From positions 1-64,000 of the forward strand of contig NZ_MPHK01000007.1 in the NCBI RefSeq assembly GCF_001957135.1: a DNA stretch of 64,000 nt, in the 5' to 3' direction. Every line of letters starts with the position of its first letter. Within the stretch, counting starts at the first letter, position 1. Shown piece by piece: positions 1 to 8,008 of the stretch. Position numbers and translations under genes: made by a program. The notes under the pieces are model-generated. The model was given only the letters and a program-made list of their open reading frames with translations, made no database searches and was not told the origin of the DNA. The stretch is from Shewanella sp. UCD-KL21. Lineage in GTDB: Bacteria; Pseudomonadota; Gammaproteobacteria; Enterobacterales; Shewanellaceae.

Positions 1-71
1 AAATCAAAAGATTGGCATTTTTATAACATAACCTTAGTTAATGTATTGCGATTAACTATAGCATTAATCGA

Positions 72-1685
72 TTAGCGAGCTTGATATTGTGCATAATAAT
101 CGTCAAGTACCGCACGAGTTTCACGGCCAATTAATTCATATTCATAATGAGTTAAGTTTGCTAATGATACGCGAGCTGAAGCATGTACCACATCAAAACC
201 TCTACCAGGAAGTAAAATCACCCCAGTTTTATGGGCTAGCACAAATAAGAAGTCATTACCTTTATCGTTGTCTTTGAACCATTGTACAAACTCATCACCA
301 TAAAGTTTGCCACCTAATGTGTCTAACTCAAGCAAAGTATAGTAATCAACGCGATCTTCGTTATCTTCAACTTCAATGCCCATGTTTTTATAAAGCGTAA
401 TGTAGCGTTCACGGATGATACGTTTACAAGCCGCTTTATAGTTATCTTCCATGTCCATTAAACAGCTTAATGAAAACAGTGCCATTTGAACTTGCTGTGG
501 CAGTGCTAAACCAGCGGTGTGGTTTAAAGCAACTGCGCGGCTGTCTGCCACTATACGGTCAATAAACTTGATACTGCGTGGATCAGGAGTCAAAGTTTTG
601 TAGCGATTATCCAGTTGTAACTGATGTGCTTCTGGTAATGAACGCATCGCATCATCAAATACGTTGTTATGTTGAATGGCGATTGTACCTAAACGCCAGC
701 CTGTTGCGCCAAAGTATTTTGAGAACGAGTAAACACATAAAGTGTTGTATGGCAGTTTGGCAAATAATGACACAAAGTTATCAGCAAATGTGCTGTACAC
801 ATCATCGGTAATAATGAATAAGTCTTTACGTTTAGTGTTAACAAAATCTGTTAAACGGTCCAATGTGTCATTGGAAAATTTAACTGAAGCTGGGTTAGCG
901 GGGTTAACTACACAAAGTAACTTAATGTCGGTATCAGCTAATTTTTCAATTTCTGATTGTGGTACCTGCCATGTTTTTTCGTCTAGACGAATTTCAACAA
1001 TTTCTAGCGCATATTCATCAAGCTCTGGAATTTCTAAATAAGGGGTAAAAATTGGCGTAATTAACGCAACTTTGTCACCTTTTTTAAGTAAACCATTGTT
1101 GAACATTGTTGCGAAAGTATAGGTCATTGACGCTGTACCACCTTCAGTCGCAAACAGGTCAAAGTCAGTTGTCATAGGCATAGTGCCGTACATTTCTTCG
1201 CCTATATACTGCTTAACCACTTTCTCGATGTTCGTTAGCATACGAGAAGGCACTGGATAGTTACAGGCTAAAAATGCATTCACAAACTCATTAAGGAATG
1301 ACTGTTTTTCAATACCTAAACGATCTTTAGCATAGCTAATGGCTTTTTGTAAAAACTGCACACCTTCTCTGTTTTGGTTTTCTTTAGCGAAGGTATCAAA
1401 ACGCTCTACCACGCCCACACCATCGGGGATGCCGCCAAAGCCTTCGTTCAAGTATGAATAGCTGCGCTCTGATTCTTCTAAGGCAAAGTCGCCCAAGCGT
1501 AAAAAGGCTTTACGAGGTAAAGTCGCTAAAAAGTTAGGGTTACCACGGCCAGCATCTAAAAGAATTCGGTCAGGAACTGATTTGGCAACTTCAATTAATT
1601 TATCTTTAAGTTCAAATGGGCTTAGATCAGCAAATTTAGTGAAATCCATTGTTGCTGTTGCATCTGTAGTGTTTAATTTAGTCAT
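72..1685 (-). CDS. aspD: Aspartate 4-decarboxylase (bifunctional aspartate aminotransferase/decarboxylase)
   Basis: This PLP enzyme of about 537 residues converts L-aspartate to L-alanine and CO2 in the cytoplasm. The fold-type I aminotransferase core is visible, with NPANP near residue 261 and the PLP-lysine motif SFSKYFGATGW with the Schiff-base lysine near K323. The size fits the large aspartate beta-decarboxylase family, not ordinary AspC (about 400 aa). An in-frame extension reaches 1802, but the ATG at 1685 has AAAGG about 8 bases upstream and begins the conserved part, so it is preferred. The gene lies 91 bp downstream of the antiporter aspT on the same strand. In this known pair, antiport of aspartate for alanine plus decarboxylation consumes a cytoplasmic proton and generates proton motive force. 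Family assignment is firm; the physiological role here is inferred. Confidence 0.93.
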   Translation of the reverse strand: MTKLNTTDATATMDFTKFADLSPFELKDKLIEVAKSVPDRILLDAGRGNPNFLATLPRKAFLRLGDFALEESERSYSYLNEGFGGIPDGVGVVERFDTFAKENQNREGVQFLQKAISYAKDRLGIEKQSFLNEFVNAFLACNYPVPSRMLTNIEKVVKQYIGEEMYGTMPMTTDFDLFATEGGTASMTYTFATMFNNGLLKKGDKVALITPIFTPYLEIPELDEYALEIVEIRLDEKTWQVPQSEIEKLADTDIKLLCVVNPANPASVKFSNDTLDRLTDFVNTKRKDLFIITDDVYSTFADNFVSLFAKLPYNTLCVYSFSKYFGATGWRLGTIAIQHNNVFDDAMRSLPEAHQLQLDNRYKTLTPDPRSIKFIDRIVADSRAVALNHTAGLALPQQVQMALFSLSCLMDMEDNYKAACKRIIRERYITLYKNMGIEVEDNEDRVDYYTLLELDTLGGKLYGDEFVQWFKDNDKGNDFLFVLAHKTGVILLPGRGFDVVHASARVSLANLTHYEYELIGRETRAVLDDYYAQYQAR

Positions 1686-1776
1686 AATATTTACCTTTAT
1701 AAAAATATAATTTCGCTTTAATTTAAATAGTGGTCGATGACAGGGGTTGTCACTCTCATCGACTGCTAAAAATGAG

Positions 1777-3486
1777 TTAACTGCTAGAAATAATGCCGAC
1801 AATGATTGGGCCCCAAAGGGTTAGCAACACATTGGCAATGGCGTAAGTGACGGTGAAGGCAAATACAGGGGTCGCATTACCTGCTTTTTCAAGTAAAGCG
1901 GCAAAACCTGGGTTAGCGCTGCGTCCACCAGCAACACAAGCCAATGCTTCAATTGGGTTCTTAATCTTCAATACGTAGTAAGAGATAAAGAAAGAGATAA
2001 TTTGTGGAATAATGGTCACACCCACGCCTAAGAACAATAGCGTCAAACCGTGCTCTTTAATGGTATCAATGGCTTGTGGCCCAGCTTGTAAACCGACAAT
2101 CCCAACAAATACCGCTAAACCAAAATCACGTAAGAAGTTTGAAGCGCCCAGTGGCAGTGACCCCATATTAGGTTTACGACTACGTAACCAACCCACAAAT
2201 AAACCTGAAATCAAACAACCTGCACCTGAACCAATGGTCACTGGGATGCCAGCAATTTTAAAGTTAATCAGACCAATCAATAGGCCAGCAACCATACCTA
2301 AACCAAATAACACATAGTCAGTTGAAAACACTGACACTAAGCGTTTACCAATGTTTTTCTCGATACGGTTGATGTCTTTTGCAGAACCCGTCAACTGAAT
2401 AATGTCATCTTTTTTGACAACAAAATCTGCGGTAATGTGTTGTGAATGACCACCACGAATAACATCAGTGACATAAATACCACGGTAAGTATCCAGATTA
2501 GTTTCGGCTTTTATTTGCGCGAGAGACTTGCCAATTAATTGCTTATCGTTCGCCACCAGCTGACGATTCTCTTCAATCAGAACAGTGCCTTCAGGTAATG
2601 CAACTTCACTGTGAGCGGACTCAACATGCCCTGCAATCGCTTGACGACGACCCGTCACCACTAAAATATCACCAGCTTGTAATACCACTGTTTTATCGAT
2701 TTCAACGCTCTGTCCATCACGGGAAATCATTTCAATGGCGACATCTAGCAGATCGCCGTTAATGGCTTGAATATCGCGACCGATCAATTTACTTTCAGGC
2801 GAAAGCTTATAGGCACGGGAGACTAAATCAGTCATGGCATTGAATTCACCAGGGGCTAATTCAGGTTTACCATCAGACATTTCGTCAGCTAACTTTAAAG
2901 CTTCTTCACGGATATCCCATTTCATAAAGGTCGGAATTAACCATGACACCATTAAGATAGGGCCTAATGAACCAAAGATATAAGTTACCGCGTAACCCAC
3001 AGCAACATTCGTCTGCATTAAACTTTTAGCTTCTTCAGTCACACCGCCGAGCTTGGCGATAGCATCACCTGCGGTGCCAATAATGGCTGATTGCGTTAAC
3101 CCACCGGCAGCAAGGCCTGCAGCTGTACCACTGTCTAAGTTAAATAACTTAGCCGCCACTAATACCGTAATTAAACCGGTTACCGTCATCACGACAGCGG
3201 AAAGTAAAATGTTGATAGTTTTGAAGTTAAGCGCGCCAAAGAATTGTGGCCCACCTTGATAACCGACTGCATAGATAAACAATGCGAAGAAGATAGTTTT
3301 GACGCCGGGGTCTATTTGCACACCAAATTGGCCAATTATGACTCCCATCAACAAGGTACCTGCGACACCACCAAGAACAAAACGTCCTATAGTAATTTTG
3401 CCGACCAGATAACCAAGTGCCAGAGTAATAAACAACGCAATATAGGGCGAAATAGCAAAAAGATTTTGGATGATACTCATAATCAT
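1777..3486 (-). CDS. aspT: Aspartate:alanine antiporter, AAE/YidE family
   Basis: A polytopic inner-membrane protein of about 569 residues. Two blocks of hydrophobic helices flank a central soluble part with two TrkA_C (RCK_C) domains, seen as two repeats each running from a conserved Gly-Arg/Lys segment to an acidic turn (roughly residues 230-300 and 315-390). The C-terminal block has the GGRSANPGFAALLEKAG signature of the AspT/YidE/YbjL family. It exchanges external aspartate for internal alanine, partner to the decarboxylase downstream. The ATG at 3486 has AAGG five bases upstream; the next ATG at 3480 is an equal alternative. The longer reading to 3534 lacks a ribosome site and runs over the promoter. 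Confidence 0.9.
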   Translation of the reverse strand: MIMSIIQNLFAISPYIALFITLALGYLVGKITIGRFVLGGVAGTLLMGVIIGQFGVQIDPGVKTIFFALFIYAVGYQGGPQFFGALNFKTINILLSAVVMTVTGLITVLVAAKLFNLDSGTAAGLAAGGLTQSAIIGTAGDAIAKLGGVTEEAKSLMQTNVAVGYAVTYIFGSLGPILMVSWLIPTFMKWDIREEALKLADEMSDGKPELAPGEFNAMTDLVSRAYKLSPESKLIGRDIQAINGDLLDVAIEMISRDGQSVEIDKTVVLQAGDILVVTGRRQAIAGHVESAHSEVALPEGTVLIEENRQLVANDKQLIGKSLAQIKAETNLDTYRGIYVTDVIRGGHSQHITADFVVKKDDIIQLTGSAKDINRIEKNIGKRLVSVFSTDYVLFGLGMVAGLLIGLINFKIAGIPVTIGSGAGCLISGLFVGWLRSRKPNMGSLPLGASNFLRDFGLAVFVGIVGLQAGPQAIDTIKEHGLTLLFLGVGVTIIPQIISFFISYYVLKIKNPIEALACVAGGRSANPGFAALLEKAGNATPVFAFTVTYAIANVLLTLWGPIIVGIISSS

Positions 3487-3522
3487 TGCAGCCTTACGGG
3501 TTAGGTTTATAATAATGTTAAA

Positions 3523-3551
3523 TTTATAGTACAAGAATTAGAGAGTTGCAA
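3523..3551 (-). promoter_or_regulatory. Sigma70-type promoter for aspT-aspD
   Basis: On the minus strand TTGCAA (-35, 3546-3551) and TATAAA (-10, 3523-3528) are separated by exactly 17 bases. The -10 matches consensus at 5 of 6 positions and the -35 at 4 of 6. It lies about 37 bases ahead of the aspT start. No experimental support. Confidence 0.55.
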
Positions 3552-4237
3552 ACTAGCTGGCATATTGGCTGGAATTAATACTGCTCAATCCTGATTGAAC
3601 CTTCCAACCCGACCGTTTGACCAGTGATCTCTCGTGTCTTTCGCTTCCTTGGAAAACATAATAGAGATAAAGCTTTCATCTAATTAATACATTTTGACGG
3701 ATCTAATCCTCCATAAAAAAATAAAATTGAGTCGCCCCATCTGCACCAGATATAAGCAACTGATAAATAAAGCTTTAAAATATACTCACTTAGGGAGGGT
3801 GATTTTTAAGGTTGCTAAAATAATTAAAATAAATTTAAAAAACCAAAAATAGACGAAATTAGATAGGAAATAGCGAAATATGCCTTAGGGTTCAGAATTA
3901 AACGCCAAGTAAAGTTAGCTTCATTCATCGACTAAATAATCATGAAGCACCAGAAGGCAAAACCAATTACATTCAAAAACTTAAAAAAGTAAACAGAAGA
4001 CTATCCAACTATATAAAGGCTACGATTGGACTATTTATCCATATATCGATTACTCGCCTAAAGTGCGGTTTTGTATCGTGTTAACATAAAATTGAGGCAC
4101 AAAAAACCTAACTTCAAACACCATTTTAGCGTTAATGCCACAACAGTATCGAAGATTAGGTTTTAGTTTGTCAGCCCTTTAAAGCAAAGACGCTAGGGCT
4201 GACTCGTCGTACCGCATATAGCAGTATATAACTTACA
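3552..4237. other. Gene-free AT-rich intergenic stretch of about 690 bp
   Basis: No open frame with a credible start and ribosome site was found on either strand. The stretch lies between the 3' end of galU and the aspT promoter. It contains an imperfect inverted repeat (arms 4103-4115 and 4151-4164, one base different in length) and a perfect hairpin at 4170-4203. No transposase remnant or tRNA could be recognised. Confidence 0.5.
4170..4203. terminator. Hairpin downstream of galU
   Basis: A perfect 9-bp stem (GTCAGCCCT and AGGGCTGAC) encloses a 16-base loop about 35 bp past the galU stop codon. Neither strand has a clear U-run after it, so it may be a 3'-end stabiliser and not a classical Rho-independent terminator. 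Confidence 0.35.
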
Positions 4238-5128
4238 TTAATCGTATTCGGTTAATAACAGCTTAATTTCACGACTGAAATCGCCGCCATATTTAGCATC
4301 TCGCAAACCGTATTCAACAAACGCTTTCATATAACCAAGTTTATCGCCACAGTCATGGGATTTACCCGTCATATTAAAGGCTTCCACCGCATCTGATTTA
4401 ATGAGCATATCAATGGCATCAGTTAATTGAATTTCATCCCCTGCGCCCGGCGGCGTTTGGGCAAGTAAATCCCAAATTTTTTCTGACAACACGTAACGAC
4501 CAACCACGGCTAAGTTTGACGGCGCTTGACCCACAGCAGGCTTTTCAACCATTTTATACACTTTGACTGACTCTCCAGCCATTACGGTTTCACCAGCGCA
4601 ATCTGCAATGCCGTACTTGTTGACTTGCTCATCAGGTACAGGGGCCACCATGATTTGACTGGCTTGGGACTCCTGATATCGCACCAGCATAGAAGCTAAG
4701 TTTTCAGTTCGCTGATCTGCTGAGTAGGCATCTAAAATGACGTCGGGCAACACCACTGCAAATGGATTATCTCCAATACAGGGTTTTGCACATAATATCG
4801 CATGCCCTAAGCCCTTAGCCTCCCCCTGACGCACATGCATAATGGTGACATTTCTAGGGCAAATAGACTGCACCTCATGTAACAACTGACGTTTAACCCG
4901 TTTTTCTAAGGTTGACTCAAGCTCGTAGGATTTATCAAAGTGATTTTCAATGGCGTTTTTACTGGCATGGGTCACCAATACAATTTCTTTAATTCCCGCA
5001 CTGACGCATTCATCAACAATATATTGGATTAAGGGTTTATCAACTATGGGTAACATTTCTTTAGGAATGGCTTTGGTAGCGGGCAGCATACGGGTGCCTA
5101 AACCTGCAACGGGAATAACAACTTTCAT
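4238..5128 (-). CDS. galU: UTP-glucose-1-phosphate uridylyltransferase
   Basis: This enzyme makes UDP-glucose from glucose-1-phosphate and UTP. At 296 aa it has the usual GalU length. The nucleotide-binding signature [18 protein letters not shown] sits at residues 9-26, followed by [12 protein letters not shown] and the later VEKP motif. The ATG at 5128 has AGGA six bases upstream. It is the last gene of the exopolysaccharide operon, 46 bp after the ligase-like gene. Its product feeds Ugd, encoded by the first gene of the operon, so the locus supplies its own UDP-glucose and UDP-glucuronate. Confidence 0.95.
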   Translation of the reverse strand: MKVVIPVAGLGTRMLPATKAIPKEMLPIVDKPLIQYIVDECVSAGIKEIVLVTHASKNAIENHFDKSYELESTLEKRVKRQLLHEVQSICPRNVTIMHVRQGEAKGLGHAILCAKPCIGDNPFAVVLPDVILDAYSADQRTENLASMLVRYQESQASQIMVAPVPDEQVNKYGIADCAGETVMAGESVKVYKMVEKPAVGQAPSNLAVVGRYVLSEKIWDLLAQTPPGAGDEIQLTDAIDMLIKSDAVEAFNMTGKSHDCGDKLGYMKAFVEYGLRDAKYGGDFSREIKLLLTEYD

Positions 5129-5174
5129 AAAACATCCTTATTAACTAGCGCTAAATTGTATAGTAAAAGTGAAA

Positions 5175-6542
5175 CTAAAATGATTTTCGGGCCTTTCGCT
5201 GGGGCTCAGAAGGTAAATAACGAACCGACCAACACAGGGTTATTATGGTTAAAAACAGTAACGTATTGGCAGGTGCTTGTAGATGGAAATCAACCGAGAT
5301 ATGCAAGAGCATATATACAATCGCCATAGCGCAGCCAAATGCGATACCCTTATAAAGCTTGTTATTGCGTCGATACATGGTTCGACAAGCAAGCCAAAAC
5401 GAATACAGCACCCAAGCGCCTAATATCAGTGTCATAACAACACCATACTCAATTACAAATTGCACATATTCATTATGGGCATGATCATAAAAACCAGAGT
5501 AAAACTGGGGCTGATATTGCGGAAAAACCGTATAAAAGCTGCCTCCTCCTGTACCTGTAAAAAGATTATCTTGAATGATAGGTAAACTATCAATAACCAC
5601 ATTATCTCGGGTTTCTGAAGCAAAGCTGGTCTCAGCTAAGCGCTGCTTGACTTTTTCAACTCCAAAAATCGAACCGACAATAATCAAATCTAAAATAAAA
5701 ATACTGATAACTAAGGGTTTAAACAATGTCGGCGGGCGGCGATAGATAAATAATGCAATAACCGACATCAGGCCTAAAGCGGCAAAAAAGCCTGCATTGC
5801 CCATCCGCGAACGGCTCATTATTAGTCCTATAACCATCAACACGATTGCTAAGCGTAAAATTAATTTTCGACTTAACAGTGTTGATATCATCCCGATAAG
5901 CATGGCGCGCTTATCTTGATCGTGCTTGGTGGTTTTAAGCTCTGATAACAGCCAACCAAATGCAATGCTTAAACATAAGGCTAAATAATTAGCAAAATGA
6001 TTTTGATATACAAAGGAGCCACGGGCCTTTTCGCCATCACTAAAACCTAAAATGGGCGAGGCATCTAACTGCAATAGATTCAGAATCACCCCATAAAAAG
6101 CCTGCAAACACCCTGATAAGATAATTGCAATAAACAGCCATCTTAAGGTTTTAGAATGCTGACAATATTGGCTTAATAAGAAAATAAAAATTGAATAACA
6201 CAAAGTTTTAAGGAGTTGTTGTTGAGTTTGGTAAGGGTCGACGCTATCAATACCTGGAAGCCAATTAAGATACTGTAAAAATAAATATATCAATAATAGC
6301 CCTGGGGGGATCAATAATTGCTTTTGCCACTGGTAGCGAAAAAATGCACTATCATGCTTCAGGCAATAGCCAAGATGCACTATCCCCAATGATATTGTTG
6401 TAAATTCAAGGATCGCCAACGCCCAAATACGATTACTGCCTAAAGGGATTGGCATCCAAATAATCACCACACACAGAGCCAATATCATAAAATGATCAAA
6501 GCGTCCGCTGAAAACCTTCGTTGGTTTGGCAAGAGTATCCAT
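5175..6542 (-). CDS. O-antigen ligase/polymerase-family membrane protein (Wzy_C)
   Basis: An inner-membrane protein of about 455 residues with around ten hydrophobic segments and a large periplasmic loop. That loop carries the family signature GTGGGSFYTVFPQY followed by DHAHNEYVQ and an acidic E-Y-G. This is the PF04932 pattern shared by O-antigen ligases and some Wzy polymerases. The ATG at 6542 overlaps the upstream stop codon (TAATG), indicating translational coupling; a GTG at 6551 is an alternative. It could polymerise the exopolysaccharide or attach it to an acceptor. The operon also encodes an EpsG-type polymerase candidate, so which protein does which job cannot be decided from sequence. 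Confidence 0.8.
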   Translation of the reverse strand: MDTLAKPTKVFSGRFDHFMILALCVVIIWMPIPLGSNRIWALAILEFTTISLGIVHLGYCLKHDSAFFRYQWQKQLLIPPGLLLIYLFLQYLNWLPGIDSVDPYQTQQQLLKTLCYSIFIFLLSQYCQHSKTLRWLFIAIILSGCLQAFYGVILNLLQLDASPILGFSDGEKARGSFVYQNHFANYLALCLSIAFGWLLSELKTTKHDQDKRAMLIGMISTLLSRKLILRLAIVLMVIGLIMSRSRMGNAGFFAALGLMSVIALFIYRRPPTLFKPLVISIFILDLIIVGSIFGVEKVKQRLAETSFASETRDNVVIDSLPIIQDNLFTGTGGGSFYTVFPQYQPQFYSGFYDHAHNEYVQFVIEYGVVMTLILGAWVLYSFWLACRTMYRRNNKLYKGIAFGCAMAIVYMLLHISVDFHLQAPANTLLFLTIITLCWSVRYLPSEPQRKARKSF

Positions 6543-7261
6543 TAACCACACAGTTCCTTTTCAACCCAGTGCTTATCTTTAGGAATTAGCGCTGGAGTGA
6601 TAAATTTAAAATAGGTACATACTATTGGTGTCATGTCATATTGAGTGGCTAAGCGCTTCAAATCAGTGCGCACGCCCCAGCTAGCCATTGCAGAAATCCG
6701 CGCCGTTTCAAAAACGGTTTTCTTTTGTACTAGGGTTAACTGAGGCCAATAAGCAAAACCGATGGCTAGTATTTGATGCAATACCTCAGGAGTATAAGGA
6801 CCGTACAATAAAGCCTTATCTATTAGCGGCCATACTTGTGAGACATCATGCTGAATGAAGGCTAAATTATATGCGTAATCACTATAAGCATTAGGCCATG
6901 TCGGCCTTTGGGAAATAGCATTGGTATATAACTGGTTAAATAGTGTGTTATTGCCAGCGGCAAAATTTGCATATACGCCCCACTCCATCACTTTTGCCAA
7001 GGTTAATAAATAGTGAGGGTTATTACTATCAAGGTTATAAGCATTATCTGCGGCCAATAATGCCGTTGAGTATTGAAGCTGGGTAGGAGGGTTATTTTTC
7101 TGCCAATGATCAATATAAAATCGGGATTTAAAATGATACGCACTGGCCATGCCTTTTTGCACAATAACCGGCAATATCGCCGTTAGCAAAAGGAGTAAAA
7201 ATACATATATCAGCCTTTGCCTTGACCAAGTGAAGTTTTTTATCATTTTAAACTTCAACAT
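6542..7261 (-). CDS. Membrane-anchored protein of polysaccharide locus, VpsP-like position
   Basis: This 239-aa protein has one N-terminal transmembrane segment (about residues 17-36), followed by a soluble, probably periplasmic, helix-rich domain with aromatic-rich repeats that resemble TPR units around residues 60-150. No catalytic motif is visible. It sits between the tyrosine phosphatase and the ligase-like gene and is coupled to the latter by stop/start overlap. In Vibrio vps-type loci a small anchored protein of unknown function occupies a similar place. The relation is by position and architecture, not by recognised sequence identity. Confidence 0.6.
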   Translation of the reverse strand: MLKFKMIKNFTWSRQRLIYVFLLLLLTAILPVIVQKGMASAYHFKSRFYIDHWQKNNPPTQLQYSTALLAADNAYNLDSNNPHYLLTLAKVMEWGVYANFAAGNNTLFNQLYTNAISQRPTWPNAYSDYAYNLAFIQHDVSQVWPLIDKALLYGPYTPEVLHQILAIGFAYWPQLTLVQKKTVFETARISAMASWGVRTDLKRLATQYDMTPIVCTYFKFITPALIPKDKHWVEKELCG

Positions 7262-7282
7262 TTTATGTCATTACCTTAATGA

Positions 7283-8008
7283 TTATTGAAATAGCGAATT
7301 TGAAATCGTTCTTGGCATCTCTGTCGTTAATGCAAAAGCGTACTCTTCATCAACTAAGCTACTAACCAACTGCTTTGCTTGGGCAATTTTAGGCGGGCGA
7401 CGTTTTAAAGAATGACAATCTGAAGCGATAATGGAATAAAAACGCTCTTTTAAAAAGTGCTCACTCAATTGCTGCGGCGCCGAGCCAAAATCGCCAATTA
7501 GCGACGCTGCGGTTAACTGAAATAAGCAGCCCGCTTGGACAAAGGGGTTAATTCTATTGGGGTGGCTTTGCAGCTCTCTATTACGCTCAGGGTGAGCAAT
7601 CATCGGCAGTACATCTTTACTCAGCAACCAGCTAATTAATCTATCTGTACCCGCGGGGATATGACTACTGGGTAACTCTAATAGTAGGACATCTTTTTGC
7701 TGATAATGACCAATAAAAGGCAATTTATGTTGCTCAACAAACAAGACTATTTCTGGTGAAATCCGCACTTCTGCTGCCGCGCGCAATTCAATAGCAATAT
7801 TAGAACTAACTAGGGCTTGTGAAAGCGCCTTATAAGCTGCAGATATTGAGTTGATATCATTGTCATATATGCCTAAATGGATATGCGGGGTTGCCACCAT
7901 GCGGGTTATCCCTTGCTCCTGTGCTAAAGCCATTAAACTCAGTGCTTCATCAACGGATTTAGCCCCATCGTCGATATTCGCTAATACATGGCAATGTAAA
8001 TCAATCAT
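7283..8008 (-). CDS. PHP-family protein-tyrosine phosphatase (CpsB/YwqE type)
   Basis: A 241-aa PHP-domain phosphatase expected to dephosphorylate the tyrosine-rich tail of the Wzc-type kinase encoded just upstream. The metal-binding N-terminus MIDLHCHVLANIDDGAKS (His5, His7, Asp13-Asp14) is diagnostic, followed by ATPH near residue 41, AHPERN in the middle, and SDCH near the end. The start codon overlaps the kinase stop as ATGA (8005-8008), so the two are translationally coupled. Manganese-dependent phosphatases of this type replace the low-molecular-weight Wzb phosphatase in many loci. Confidence 0.88.
   Translation of the reverse strand: MIDLHCHVLANIDDGAKSVDEALSLMALAQEQGITRMVATPHIHLGIYDNDINSISAAYKALSQALVSSNIAIELRAAAEVRISPEIVLFVEQHKLPFIGHYQQKDVLLLELPSSHIPAGTDRLISWLLSKDVLPMIAHPERNRELQSHPNRINPFVQAGCLFQLTAASLIGDFGSAPQQLSEHFLKERFYSIIASDCHSLKRRPPKIAQAKQLVSSLVDEEYAFALTTEMPRTISNSLFQ

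Noticed and set aside
1686..1802. N-terminal extension of the aspartate decarboxylase
   Set aside because: The extra 39 codons run back into the aspT 3' end and are not typical of the family; the internal ATG has a proper ribosome site.
4066..4076. Match to the Haemophilus-type DNA uptake sequence (AAGTGCGGT)
   Set aside because: Only one full copy was noticed (a shorter AAAGTGCGG is near 23146); uptake signals occur at high density in genomes that use them.
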